Assembly (NCBI GenBank): GCA_023392615.1
Contig: JAEVYT010000030.1
Location: forward strand, 620,001-684,000
Origin: Bacillota bacterium
Lineage (GTDB): Bacteria > Bacillota > Clostridia > Lachnospirales > Lachnospiraceae
Length of the DNA: 64,000 bases
Direction: 5' to 3'
Shown: piece by piece, positions 19,481-28,311 of the stretch
Position numbering within the stretch: position 1 is the first letter of the stretch
Layout: every line of letters starts with the position of its first letter
The notes under the pieces: generated by a model
Told to the model about the DNA's origin: nothing
Database searches by the model: none
The model's input: the letters and a program-made list of their open reading frames with translations, nothing else
Program-made: the position numbers and the translations under genes

Positions 19481-20443
19481 ATGAAAAAAAGAATAATGTG
19501 TGTCGTATTAGTAGCAGTTATGTTATTTGGTGGGTGTCAAAAACCATCTGATCAGTTTCTGGCTTATCATGATACTGCTACCGATGTGAATGTGTCTAAT
19601 GATGACTTATTAGCACAAGGAGATTTTTTAGGTAAGGAACTAACTATAATCTCGAATACGCAGGATAACGGCGGGGATGATCGATTGACCGCAGGTGCAC
19701 TATTGTTTGTTAACAATACGAAAAATAAGATGATATACGCTGATAAAGTATATCAAAAATTATATCCCGCCAGCCTGACAAAATTGATGACAGCTCTCAT
19801 TGTATTCAAATACGGAAAGTTGACGGATAATGTTACGGTTAGCTATAATGCTTCACATATCACTGAAGTAGGGGCAAAAACCTGTGGATTAAAAGAAGGG
19901 GATGTTTTGTCCATGCAGGTCTTGCTAAACAGTATGTTAGTCTATTCTGGAAATGATACTGCAATCGCCATAGCAGAGCACTTGGGCGGTAGTGTTGACG
20001 GCTTTTCTGATATGATGAATAAGGAAGCAAAGAGAATAGGGGCAGTTCATTCGCATTTTGTAAATCCGAATGGATTGCACAGTGATGAACAATATACAAC
20101 AGCTTATGATTTGTATTTAATCTTTCATGAGCTTTTAAAGTATGATGAATTTAAGAAGATAATCCATCAATCCTCCTATATTGCTAATTATGTAGACAAG
20201 GATGGTTACGAAAAACAGGGCATATTTGATACAACGAATGAATACCTAAAAGGGGAAGCTACTACCGACCCAGATTTAACAATAATCGGTGGTAAAACCG
20301 GAACAACCAGTAAAGCGGGTAATTGTTTAGTACTTTTAAGCGAAGACAAAGATAATCAGGATTATATATCAGTTATTTTGAAGGCGAATGGTTCGGTTGA
20401 TTTGTATACAGAAATGTCCACGATGCTCTCAAAATTCAAGTAA
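19481..20443 (+). CDS. Lipoprotein D-Ala-D-Ala carboxypeptidase (PBP5/DacF type, S11)
   Basis: Trims the terminal D-Ala from peptidoglycan stem peptides. The signal sequence ends in a lipobox (LFGGC), so the enzyme is lipid-anchored outside the membrane, unlike the usual C-terminal-helix anchored forms. Active-site motifs: S-L-T-K (YPASLTKLM), S-G-N (YSGNDTAIAIAE) and K-T-G (GGKTGTTSKAG). It is short (321 residues) and lacks the extended C-terminal PBP5 domain. A longer frame from 19424 overlaps mgsA; AGGAGA at 19465 and the signal peptide favour ATG 19481. Confidence 0.93.
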   Translation: MKKRIMCVVLVAVMLFGGCQKPSDQFLAYHDTATDVNVSNDDLLAQGDFLGKELTIISNTQDNGGDDRLTAGALLFVNNTKNKMIYADKVYQKLYPASLTKLMTALIVFKYGKLTDNVTVSYNASHITEVGAKTCGLKEGDVLSMQVLLNSMLVYSGNDTAIAIAEHLGGSVDGFSDMMNKEAKRIGAVHSHFVNPNGLHSDEQYTTAYDLYLIFHELLKYDEFKKIIHQSSYIANYVDKDGYEKQGIFDTTNEYLKGEATTDPDLTIIGGKTGTTSKAGNCLVLLSEDKDNQDYISVILKANGSVDLYTEMSTMLSKFK

Positions 20444-20493
20444 TAAGCGTTAAATAATTTGAAGCTATATCATTGGTCATTGGTATTTTGTGG

Positions 20494-20522
20494 TTGTCTT
20501 TCGGCTATAATTGTACTATAAT
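20494..20522 (+). promoter_or_regulatory. Predicted sigma-A promoter for the small P-loop gene
   Basis: TTGTCT (20494-20499), 17-base spacer, TATAAT (20517-20522), about 100 bases before the gene at 20624. Confidence 0.6.
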
Positions 20523-20547
20523 AATTTTATAGTATTAAATTTGAAAA

Positions 20548-20573
20548 ACAGGAAACAATTACAGGAAACAATT
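20548..20573 (+). repeat. 13-bp direct tandem repeat in the leader
   Basis: ACAGGAAACAATT occurs twice in a row (20548-20560, 20561-20573) just downstream of the promoter at 20494. It may be chance duplication or a protein-binding leader element. Confidence 0.5.
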
Positions 20574-20623
20574 TAATATCTGGCACCGCACATTGTTGCG
20601 CCCACCTTAAGGAGGAGATTACA

Positions 20624-21043
20624 ATGATACAGATTATTTCAGGTGAAAAAGGAAAGGGTAAGACTAAAATCCTTATCGAAAGAGCTAATACTGAAGTGAG
20701 AGCCGCTAAAGGAAGCATTGTTTATCTTGACAAAAGCAACAAGCACATGTATGAACTGAGTAATAAAATCCGATTGGAGAACATTCGAGATTATTTTATT
20801 GAAAATCAAAGTGAGTTTATCGGTTTTATCTGTGGTATCTTGTCCGGCAACCATGATTTGCAATCCATTTATCTGGACAGTTTCCTGAAAATTGCTTATA
20901 TCAATGATGGTAATATTGGAACAATATGTTCGAAATTAGAGAAATTATCGGAACAATTTAACGTTAATTTTGTACTTAGTGTATCGTTAAATGAAACTTT
21001 ACTACCGGATAATATTAAAAAGAATGTAATTGTATCTTTATAG
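20624..21043 (+). CDS. Small P-loop protein of unknown function
   Basis: 139 residues beginning with a strand and Walker A-like loop (IISGEKGKGKTK, residues 4-15) followed by a strand IVYLDK and, near the C terminus, VNFVLSVSL, which looks like the Walker B/sensor strand layout of a RecA- or thymidine kinase-like fold without an evident catalytic acid after Walker B. Related small proteins in Clostridia carry vague labels such as PilT-like, which I do not take as function. AAGGAGG at 20608-20614 fits ATG 20624. It has its own promoter and terminator, so it is a single-gene unit. Confidence 0.7.
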   Translation: MIQIISGEKGKGKTKILIERANTEVRAAKGSIVYLDKSNKHMYELSNKIRLENIRDYFIENQSEFIGFICGILSGNHDLQSIYLDSFLKIAYINDGNIGTICSKLEKLSEQFNVNFVLSVSLNETLLPDNIKKNVIVSL

Positions 21044-21063
21044 AGATACTTAAGGAAAGATAA

Positions 21064-21095
21064 AGGAGCGTCATTATTACTGACGCTCCTGTTTT
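21064..21095 (+). terminator. Rho-independent terminator
   Basis: AGGAGCGTCA (21064-21073) pairs perfectly with TGACGCTCCT (21081-21090) around TTATTAC, followed by GTTTTAG. It separates the P-loop gene from the convergent DUF378 gene. Confidence 0.85.
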
Positions 21096-21121
21096 AGTTC
21101 ATGGTACAAAATTAATTAGTT

Positions 21122-21319
21122 TTATTCATTTCTTAATCTTCCAAAGAAACTTAATGCATATAAACCGGATACACCTACTAAAGCATAGACGATTCTGGAG
21201 ATCAAGGTCATGTCTCCGAATATAAATCTGACTAAATCAAAACTGAAGAAACCTATCAGACCCCAATTAATTGCACCTATCACAACTAATGTTAGTGCGA
21301 TGTAATCTAATGTCTTCAT
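21122..21319 (-). CDS. DUF378 small membrane protein (YuzA-like)
   Basis: 65 residues with two hydrophobic helices; LDYIALTLVVIGAINWGLIG is the DUF378 signature and IVYALVGVSGLYAL forms the second helix. Function unknown; widespread in Firmicutes. A strong AAGGAGG-type site (complement of 21326-21332) precedes the ATG. Confidence 0.88.
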   Translation of the reverse strand: MKTLDYIALTLVVIGAINWGLIGFFSFDLVRFIFGDMTLISRIVYALVGVSGLYALSFFGRLRNE

Positions 21320-21530
21320 AAAGAACCTCCTTCATTTTCTAAAATTTAAGCTCTTTCTATCTATATAGGAAAGAAATAGAGAACTTTCTTATACTAGAAT
21401 AACCATTTTTTTTTTGTTTATTCATTGTAAGTAATATGGCCTAGCTGATGAATGAAATAAAAATAAGGCTTTAAAAACAATAGAAAAACAAGTATAATAA
21501 ATAAAGTATTACCAATCAGGAGGCATTAAT

Positions 21531-22898
21531 TTGAGTGATCAGAATAAAGTTGTAAAATTTAAAAAACGTAAAAGCATGAGTGTGGGTGTAGTCGTTTTTT
21601 TTGTTTTGTTTTTATATATCGTAATTAAAGTTGGAATATATTTAACGAAGGAACAGATGACAATTTACGAGGTTTTAGATGGCTCCACAGCAATTGATAA
21701 TAGGGTCACTGGCATTATTTTACGTCAAGAAGAATTGATTAATTCTTCAAAGGCCGGATACATAATAAGCTACCAGAGAGACTGCTCAAGAGTTGCAAAG
21801 GATGCTCCTTTATTTTCCATTAACAATACATTATTATATGATGCAGATATGAAACCGAAGGCATTCTCCGAACGAGATATTGCTCAGATTAAACATGAAA
21901 TCAGATCATATATGGGTAATGATAATAATTCGGATTTTGAAGCAATATATGACTTTAAGGATAATATAAAAAGTACGGTTATGGAGATACAAAATAATAA
22001 TTTAGTGATTTCGGGTGAACAAGTTACTGGTGAGAATTCAGTGATGAACAATGCGGTTCGTAGTGCAAAAAGTGGTATAATTACCTATTATCAAGATGGC
22101 TATGAATCGGTTAAACCAGATCAGGTAACTGAGGACATGTTCAATAAAGAAAAGTACAAAAGAGTAAACTTAAGAACTACGGAAAAGATTAATCAAAATT
22201 CACCAGTATGTAAAATCGTAAACTCGGAAGTATGGAACTTAGTGCTTAAGTTATCGAATTCACAGTATAAAAGGTTGAAAGATCAAAAAAATATTAATGT
22301 TACAATAGTTGAGAATGGGATTAAGCTATCATCGGAGATACAGTTTATCAATAAAGGTTCGCAATATTTTGGGGTATTAACACTGAATAAAAATATGTCG
22401 GACTATTTAACAGAACGTTATTTGGATGTAGAGCTTAATTTTAGCTCAGAAGACGGATTAAAAATTCCGTTATCAAGTTTGGTTAACAAAGACTTCTATG
22501 AAGTTCCAAAGAGCTTTTTTTCTAAAGGCGGAGACAGCAATAAGCTCGGTGTGATAAAAGTTGATTATACAAAGAACGGAGATATCAAATATTCTTCAGT
22601 ACCAACGGATATTTATTATAAGACGGATAAGTTTTACTATATTGATACTAATATATTTCCCCCAGGTACGAAGATACAGTCAAAAGATGATAATAAACAA
22701 TATACATTATCAAAAACACTCAAACTTACCGGCGTATATAATGTAAATCAAGGGTATGCCGTATTTAGAAGGATAGAGATTATATCACAGGATTCTGAAT
22801 ATTGCATAGTGAAAAAGAACACAGAAAACGGACTTTCAGCGTATGACCATATTGCTCTTAATAGTAAGATGGCGGTTGAACAGAAAATAATTTATTAA
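21531..22898 (+). CDS. HlyD-like single-span membrane protein in the sepF cluster
   Basis: 455 residues: basic N terminus, one transmembrane helix (about 17-36, VGVVVFFVLFLYIVIKVGIY), then an extracellular part with HlyD/biotinyl-lipoyl-like strands (GIILRQEELINSSKAGYIISY; SAKSGIITYY) and a C-terminal barrel-like region. The layout resembles adaptor subunits of efflux pumps, but no transporter gene is near; the neighbours are yggS, sepF and ylmH, so an envelope or division role is possible. TTG 21531 has CAGGAGG 7 bases upstream. TATAAT at 21493-21498 may be its -10 box. Confidence 0.75.
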   Translation: MSDQNKVVKFKKRKSMSVGVVVFFVLFLYIVIKVGIYLTKEQMTIYEVLDGSTAIDNRVTGIILRQEELINSSKAGYIISYQRDCSRVAKDAPLFSINNTLLYDADMKPKAFSERDIAQIKHEIRSYMGNDNNSDFEAIYDFKDNIKSTVMEIQNNNLVISGEQVTGENSVMNNAVRSAKSGIITYYQDGYESVKPDQVTEDMFNKEKYKRVNLRTTEKINQNSPVCKIVNSEVWNLVLKLSNSQYKRLKDQKNINVTIVENGIKLSSEIQFINKGSQYFGVLTLNKNMSDYLTERYLDVELNFSSEDGLKIPLSSLVNKDFYEVPKSFFSKGGDSNKLGVIKVDYTKNGDIKYSSVPTDIYYKTDKFYYIDTNIFPPGTKIQSKDDNKQYTLSKTLKLTGVYNVNQGYAVFRRIEIISQDSEYCIVKKNTENGLSAYDHIALNSKMAVEQKIIY

Positions 22899-22910
22899 TG
22901 CTAAACTTAC

Positions 22911-22955
22911 ATTGATCCATACCATATTCAAAAAAGTATATAAAAATGGATCAAT
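22911..22955 (+). repeat. 10-bp perfect inverted repeat
   Basis: ATTGATCCAT (22911-22920) and ATGGATCAAT (22946-22955) flank a 25-base AT-rich loop in the gap between the HlyD-like gene and yggS. No T run follows, so either weak terminator or operator. Confidence 0.35.
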
Positions 22956-23042
22956 AGAGAGAACCTATTACTTTGAATTTATAATTGGTTAGTTGATAGA
23001 AAGGGAAGATTCATTCGAATAGTGATGAAAGAGGAATGTATT

Positions 23043-23780
23043 ATGATGAAAGATAATATTGAAGAGATAGAGATGAGAATTCAAGCTGCTTGTGATAGAG
23101 TGGGTAGAGATCGTTCGGAGGTAACATTGATTGCTGTCAGTAAAACGAAACCGAATGAAATGCTTGAAGAAGCATATCACCTGGGAATGCGACATTTTGG
23201 TGAGAACAAAGTCCAGGAACTGGTTGGAAAGTTTGAGGATTTAGGTGATAAATTTGATGAAAAGGTTTATTGGCATCTGATTGGTCACCTTCAAAGGAAC
23301 AAAGTGAAATATATTGTTGATAAGACCGTACTGATACATTCTATTGATTCCCTTCGTCTTGCACAGCAAATAGAAGAAGAAGCATCCAAAAAGGAGATTG
23401 TATGTGATATTTTACTTGAAGTAAATGTAGCGGAAGAAGAGACAAAATTCGGTATTACAACTCAGGAAGTAGAACCGTTATTAGAAGAAATCAATAAGCT
23501 TCCCCATGTTAGAGTGCGTGGGCTTATGACGATTGCTCCTTATGTTGAAGATAGTGAAAAAAATAGGAAGTATTTTAAGATTTTGCGAGAATTATATGTT
23601 GACATAAAAACAAAAAACATCGATAATAATTGTAAAGGTAGCTTGTTCGACGTTCAACATTTTGATACTCTCTCTATGGGTATGACCGGAGATTACGAAG
23701 TGGCAATTGAAGAAGGTGCTACCATGGTTCGAGTTGGGACAGGCATATTTGGAGAAAGAGACTATTCTAAAACAGTTTAA
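23043..23780 (+). CDS. yggS: YggS/PROSC-family PLP homeostasis protein
   Basis: Binds pyridoxal phosphate without known catalytic turnover and keeps vitamin B6 pools balanced. The PLP lysine is K34 in AVSKTKP; HFGENKVQEL, HLIGHLQRNK, GLMTIAP and SMGMTGDYEVAIEEGATMVRVGTGIFGER are the family motifs. GTG 23022 opens the frame, but AAAGAGG at 23027-23033 serves ATG 23043, giving 245 residues. The yggS-sepF-ylmH order is the standard ylm division cluster of Gram-positives (ylmE in B. subtilis). Confidence 0.93.
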   Translation: MMKDNIEEIEMRIQAACDRVGRDRSEVTLIAVSKTKPNEMLEEAYHLGMRHFGENKVQELVGKFEDLGDKFDEKVYWHLIGHLQRNKVKYIVDKTVLIHSIDSLRLAQQIEEEASKKEIVCDILLEVNVAEEETKFGITTQEVEPLLEEINKLPHVRVRGLMTIAPYVEDSEKNRKYFKILRELYVDIKTKNIDNNCKGSLFDVQHFDTLSMGMTGDYEVAIEEGATMVRVGTGIFGERDYSKTV

Positions 23781-23800
23781 ATATAGATAGGAGAAGTGAC

Positions 23801-24367
23801 ATGTCTAATATTTTTAAAAATTTTTTAAATTCAATGAAATTAACTGAAGATGAAGATGATGATTATTATGATGATGAATTAGAACTAGAAGAGAAAAAAG
23901 CGAAGCGTTTTGAGAAAAAGGAAGCAAGAAACGAAAGATTTGAAGAAACAATAAAAACCCCATCATTTGCTACTCAGCAAAGTGCTACAGCGAATGAGTT
24001 TAAAAAGGAAAAGGTGGCTAAAATGGAAAGAAGTACAATTAACAAAGTTGTACCAATCCGTACCACTCCTAAGGGTCTTGAAGTATGCATTATGAAACCA
24101 ACATCGTTTGAAGATTCCCAGGAGATCTGTGATACACTTTTAACAGGTAGAGCGACGGTGATTAATTTGGAAGGATTTGATGACAAATTAGCACAGAGAA
24201 CGATGGATTTTATATCAGGTTCTGTATATGCGATCAATGGAAAACTACATAGAATATCGAATTGTATCTTTATCGTTTCGCCGGATACCGTTGATATCTC
24301 AGGAGATTATTTGGATTTAATACAGGAGAATGGCTTTGAGCCGCCGACATTACAGTCAAAATTTTAA
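23801..24367 (+). CDS. sepF: Cell division protein SepF
   Basis: Anchors and bundles FtsZ at the membrane. The N terminus is the membrane-binding amphipathic helix (SNIFKNFLNSMKL), followed by a highly acidic then basic linker (residues 17-75). The SepF core from about 78 has VCIMKPTSFEDSQEICDTL, AVTVINLEGFD-type strand (RATVINLEGFDDKLAQR) and DFISGSVYAINGKLHRIS. 188 residues. AGGAGA before ATG. ylmH starts 3 bases after its stop. Confidence 0.94.
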   Translation: MSNIFKNFLNSMKLTEDEDDDYYDDELELEEKKAKRFEKKEARNERFEETIKTPSFATQQSATANEFKKEKVAKMERSTINKVVPIRTTPKGLEVCIMKPTSFEDSQEICDTLLTGRATVINLEGFDDKLAQRTMDFISGSVYAINGKLHRISNCIFIVSPDTVDISGDYLDLIQENGFEPPTLQSKF

Positions 24368-24369
24368 TT

Positions 24370-25143
24370 ATGATGAATACTGACAAAGAAGAACAAATTT
24401 TACGAAAAAGATTTTTGGATTTGGCGAATACCTCTTTTACGAGAGGTATTAGTCTTTATTCTGATTTTTTGAATTTGAATGAACAAAACATCTTTTCCGA
24501 TTTAAAAAACGAATTACCAATGATAAAGTATTTTGCTTACGGAGGATATCTTGATGCCGAGAGGAAAATACTTTGTTTTTATGGGGGAGATAATAAGATC
24601 GATGAGAAGGAATTGGTATATCCTATCACATGTATTAAGGTAATTCCTTTAAATCAAAAATTCAGTGATGAGTTTAATCATAGGGATTTTCTCGGTGCGG
24701 TATTAAATCTTGGTTTAGATCGAAGTAAGATAGGAGATATATTAATTATTGAGAATGTAGGTTATATTATGGCTCATAGTAATATAGCTGATTTCATTAT
24801 TGATAATCTTTGTAAGGTGAAACATACTATAGTGAACTGTATCCGATTTGATTATAGGGATTTTAGTTATCAACCGAAAGTAAAGGAGATAAATGGTACG
24901 GTTTCCTCCGTAAGATTGGATACAATACTTGCAGTGGCTTTTCATACATCTAGAAGCAGCCTATCTGGACTAATTGAAGGAGGTAAGGTGTCAATAGGAG
25001 GGAAAATAATATTGTCGAACAGCTATAGTTTAAAAGAGAATGATGTGGTTTCGGTAAGAGGGTATGGTAAATTCAAATATATAGGAACCTCATATCAAAC
25101 GAAAAAAGGACGTTATAGTGTTCAGATATTATTATATATATAA
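24370..25143 (+). CDS. ylmH: YlmH-type S4-domain RNA-binding protein
   Basis: 257 residues. The C-terminal S4 RNA-binding domain (SSVRLDTILAVAF, SRSSLSGLIEGGKVSIGGK, LKENDVVSVRGYGKF) follows a YlmH N-terminal domain (GDILIIENVGYIM). YlmH proteins bind ribosomal RNA or stalled large subunits; it is grouped with sepF by gene order. The stop-to-start distance from sepF is 2 bases and there is no separate ribosome site, so translation is probably coupled. divIVA, the frequent next gene, is not present. Confidence 0.88.
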   Translation: MMNTDKEEQILRKRFLDLANTSFTRGISLYSDFLNLNEQNIFSDLKNELPMIKYFAYGGYLDAERKILCFYGGDNKIDEKELVYPITCIKVIPLNQKFSDEFNHRDFLGAVLNLGLDRSKIGDILIIENVGYIMAHSNIADFIIDNLCKVKHTIVNCIRFDYRDFSYQPKVKEINGTVSSVRLDTILAVAFHTSRSSLSGLIEGGKVSIGGKIILSNSYSLKENDVVSVRGYGKFKYIGTSYQTKKGRYSVQILLYI

Positions 25144-25237
25144 ACGCTCTGATTTAGTATTTTATACAATAAAGATGAATGGATAAGGAGGACAGCATAA
25201 CCTAATCTTGAAGTGTTGAAGCGGTTGTGCATTTTTT

Positions 25238-26326
25238 ATGAATAATTTACTAACAATTAATTATGATGACAAACCGGAATACGATATTATGTTGGAAGAG
25301 AATTTTTTTCAATTACCTGTTAAATTAGAAGTACTTGGCATGAAGGGTCGTAAATTTATGATTATTACCGATTCTAATGTTGGAAAGTATTATCTAGAAG
25401 AAGTAGAGAAGCAGTTAAATATCATTTCAGAAAATGTCTATACTTACACCTTCTCTGCAGGAGAGGAGAACAAAAATCTTGATACCGTCAGTCAATGTTA
25501 TGAGCAGCTGATTCTGGCTAAATTCGACCGCAATGATGTACTAGTGGCATTAGGTGGTGGTGTAGTGGGTGATTTAACCGGATTTGTTGCCTCTACGTAT
25601 CTTAGAGGAGTGCGTTTTGTTCAAGTGCCTACCTCTTTGCTCGCAATGGTGGATTCTAGTATTGGTGGAAAAACAGGAGTAGACTATAAAGCGTATAAGA
25701 ATATGGTAGGAGCTTTTCATCAACCTAAGTTGGTCTATATGAATCTTGCATCATTATTATCTCTTCCTGAGCGCGAGTATTTATCAGGAATGGGTGAAAT
25801 TATTAAGCACGGTTTGATAAAGAACAAAGAAGATTATCTATGGATAAAAGATCATAGAGCAGGTATTTTAAACAAAGAACTAGATACTATAAAAGAAATG
25901 GTCTATCGTAATTGTTGTGTGAAAAAAGCGGTAGTTGAGCGAGATCCCAAAGAACAGGGTGAACGAGCAATGTTAAATTACGGACACACAATTGGACATG
26001 CAATCGAGAAGTTAAAGAACTTTACGATGCTACATGGAGAATGTGTATGTGTAGGAATGGCTGCTGCTTCTTTCTTGTCAAAGCAGAAGGGGTATATCAC
26101 TGAAGAAGAGTACAAGGCTATCCTTGAAACAATGAAACAGTTTCAACAACCCATAGCAACATCAGGCCTAGATGCAGAGGAGATATATCAGGTATCAAGG
26201 TTGGATAAAAAAATGGATTCTGATAAAGTGAAATTTATACTCTTACATGATATTGGTGAAGCAGTGATAGATTCAGGCATAACGAAAGAAGAGATGATAG
26301 CTGCTATTGAATCGGTATTACAATGA
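25238..26326 (+). CDS. aroB: 3-dehydroquinate synthase
   Basis: Second step of the shikimate pathway: DAHP to 3-dehydroquinate, with NAD and a divalent metal. NAD motif GGGVVGDLTGF, substrate motif DSSIGGKTGVD and metal ligands in GEIIKHG and NYGHTIGHAIE are all present. 362 residues, normal. ATG 25238 follows a T run and has no good ribosome site close by; the only AAGGAGG (25184-25191 region) lies about 45 bases upstream. No other aro genes are near, so it is an isolated insertion between ylmH and lspA. Confidence 0.95.
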   Translation: MNNLLTINYDDKPEYDIMLEENFFQLPVKLEVLGMKGRKFMIITDSNVGKYYLEEVEKQLNIISENVYTYTFSAGEENKNLDTVSQCYEQLILAKFDRNDVLVALGGGVVGDLTGFVASTYLRGVRFVQVPTSLLAMVDSSIGGKTGVDYKAYKNMVGAFHQPKLVYMNLASLLSLPEREYLSGMGEIIKHGLIKNKEDYLWIKDHRAGILNKELDTIKEMVYRNCCVKKAVVERDPKEQGERAMLNYGHTIGHAIEKLKNFTMLHGECVCVGMAAASFLSKQKGYITEEEYKAILETMKQFQQPIATSGLDAEEIYQVSRLDKKMDSDKVKFILLHDIGEAVIDSGITKEEMIAAIESVLQ

Positions 26327-26470
26327 TTTCTAGATTATAAAGCATTATACAAGTTTAAAAAGTATTACAAAATTTTCAATATATGCAATATTATTTAAAT
26401 GCATTTTAGGACAAATAAAATAACTTATATTAGATAATTTGTATCAATACTTAAGATAATAGGAGGAATT

Positions 26471-27073
26471 ATGAAAGAACGAATTAAGCATCTTATATTA
26501 CTGGTTTCACTGATTGGGATAGACCAGATCGTGAAGTTCTGGATCGCAGGTAATCTAAAAGGGCAGGAGCCAATTATTATTATACCTCATAAAATACTGA
26601 ATTTACAGTACTATGAAAATACAGGAGCTGTGTGGGGAATTCTTAGTGGTCGAGTAGACTTTTTGAGAATATTAACATTAATGATATTAGTAGTTATATT
26701 ATTCTTGTATTTTAAGATACCAAATGGAAAGCGTTACGGAGCTCTAAAGATATTAGCTGTATTTATCGTTGCAGGAGCTTTGGGCAATATGATTGATCGT
26801 TTTGCGCTTGGCTATGTTGTAGATTTTATCTATTTTGAGTTCATTAACTTCCCGTTATTTAATCTTGCGGATTGTTATTTGACGATATCATCTGTAGTAC
26901 TAGTTTTATTTGCGTTATTCTATTATAAGGATGAGGACTTCGCTTTCTTGGAAGAAGCACTTGGCCGAAAAAAAGGCGATGTTGAGGAAAAAATAGTAGC
27001 AAATTCTAGCGAAGATGAGAAAGATCAATCTATTATGAAATCAGATGAGAATAAGAAAAACATCGAAGAATAA
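26471..27073 (+). CDS. lspA: Lipoprotein signal peptidase with acidic C-terminal tail
   Basis: Cleaves signal peptides of prolipoproteins in the membrane. Four transmembrane helices; catalytic aspartates D109 (GNMIDRF) and D134 (NLADCYLTIS), plus the ENTGAVWGIL motif. The core ends near residue 160; about 40 charged residues (Glu, Lys, Asp, Asn) follow, making 200 residues against the usual 150-165. Substrates in this window include the lipoprotein carboxypeptidase and the two adaptor lipoproteins. AGGAGG precedes ATG 26471. rluD lies 20 bases downstream. Confidence 0.95.
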   Translation: MKERIKHLILLVSLIGIDQIVKFWIAGNLKGQEPIIIIPHKILNLQYYENTGAVWGILSGRVDFLRILTLMILVVILFLYFKIPNGKRYGALKILAVFIVAGALGNMIDRFALGYVVDFIYFEFINFPLFNLADCYLTISSVVLVLFALFYYKDEDFAFLEEALGRKKGDVEEKIVANSSEDEKDQSIMKSDENKKNIEE

Positions 27074-27093
27074 TAAAGAGTCAATCATATTTT

Positions 27094-28308
27094 GTGGCTA
27101 GCGATAGAACGGACACAGATCCGAGGGACGTTTATCCAAACAAAGACTTTTTGAATTACGAAAAACTGGAGATACAAGAAAGTATGAAGAATAATCAGTT
27201 CGACTATCAGGAATGTATGGATAAAGATGCGATTGAAGAACAATACATCGTGGAAGAGGAGCTTATTAAGTCGGTAAGCAAGGAAGAGGAGTGTATTAAG
27301 CCTGAAAGCGATAATGAGGAGTGTATTGAGCCGGAAGGCGAGGAAGAGGAGCTTTTTGAGATAGAAATCGATGAGAAGGATCGAAACGGGATACAAGAAT
27401 ATGTGGTATCAGACGATTTTAACGGTCTTCGAATAGATAAATATCTCACTTCGATACAGAACGATTTGTCCAGAAGCTATATCCAAAAACTAATTGAGGA
27501 TTCAATGATTGAAATGAATCGTAAATCAGTAAAAGCAAATGTTAAAGTAAAAACCGGTTCTGTTATCACAATTCGCTTACCTGAGTTAAAGGAAACAGAA
27601 ATTCTTCCCGAAGACATCCCTTTGGATGTTATATATGAAGATAAAGATTATATTATAATTAATAAACGTAAGGGTATGGTAGTACATCCCGCTGCAGGTC
27701 ACAGTGATGGTACGTTAGTTAATGCGTTGTTATATCATTGCAAAAATGAACTGTCCGGTATAAATGGAGTATTGCGACCTGGAATCGTGCACAGGATTGA
27801 TCGGGATACCACTGGCGTAATGGTGGCGTGTAAGAATGATAGAGCTCATCAATTTATTGCTGACCAACTCAAGGTACATTCCATAACCAGAAGATATCAA
27901 GCAATTGTTTACCATTCATTCAAGACGGACGGCGGTAGAGTGGAGGCTCCGATAGGAAGAGACCCAAAAGATCGAAAAAAGATGGCAATTAATCATAAGA
28001 ACGGGAAAGCTGCTGCCACAAATTATAAGGTGCTCGAAAATATTAATAATCAATACGCAGTAATAGAGTGTTCGTTGGAAACAGGCAGAACTCATCAAAT
28101 CAGAGTTCATATGGCGAGCATTTATCACCCGTTGCTTGGCGATACAGTGTATGGACCTAGTAAGGATACATTTCGATTAGAAGGTCAAGCATTGCATGCA
28201 GAAGTTTTGGGATTTATCCATCCGACAACAAAAGAATATGTAGAATATCACGCGCCACTTCCTGATTATTTTACACAACTTATTGAGAAATTAAGAAATA
28301 AGGGGTAA
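27094..28308 (+). CDS. rluD: RluA/RluD-family 23S rRNA pseudouridine synthase with acidic repeat extension
   Basis: Isomerises uridines in 23S rRNA. The S4 domain (GLRIDKYLTSIQNDLSRSYIQKLIE) begins near residue 113; the catalytic Asp is D236 in HRIDRDTTG, followed by the family motifs GRTHQIRVHM and HPLLGDTVYG. The first about 105 residues are an extra acidic extension not seen in ordinary RluD (about 300 residues); it includes four 10-residue repeats coded by a 30-bp tandem repeat. Start uncertain: GTG 27094 has only a weak ribosome site; ATG 27184 or 27217 are alternatives, both still upstream of the repeats. The lspA-rluD order is typical of Firmicutes. Confidence 0.92.
   Translation: MASDRTDTDPRDVYPNKDFLNYEKLEIQESMKNNQFDYQECMDKDAIEEQYIVEEELIKSVSKEEECIKPESDNEECIEPEGEEEELFEIEIDEKDRNGIQEYVVSDDFNGLRIDKYLTSIQNDLSRSYIQKLIEDSMIEMNRKSVKANVKVKTGSVITIRLPELKETEILPEDIPLDVIYEDKDYIIINKRKGMVVHPAAGHSDGTLVNALLYHCKNELSGINGVLRPGIVHRIDRDTTGVMVACKNDRAHQFIADQLKVHSITRRYQAIVYHSFKTDGGRVEAPIGRDPKDRKKMAINHKNGKAAATNYKVLENINNQYAVIECSLETGRTHQIRVHMASIYHPLLGDTVYGPSKDTFRLEGQALHAEVLGFIHPTTKEYVEYHAPLPDYFTQLIEKLRNKG
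27253..27372 (+). repeat. Four imperfect 30-bp tandem repeats inside rluD
   Basis: Units start at 27253, 27283, 27313 and 27343, each with GAGGAG near its start. They encode EEELIKSVSK, EEECIKPESD, NEECIEPEGE and EEELFEIEID. The period is exactly 30 bases, so copy number could change without frameshift. Confidence 0.85.
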
Positions 28309-28311
28309 TGT

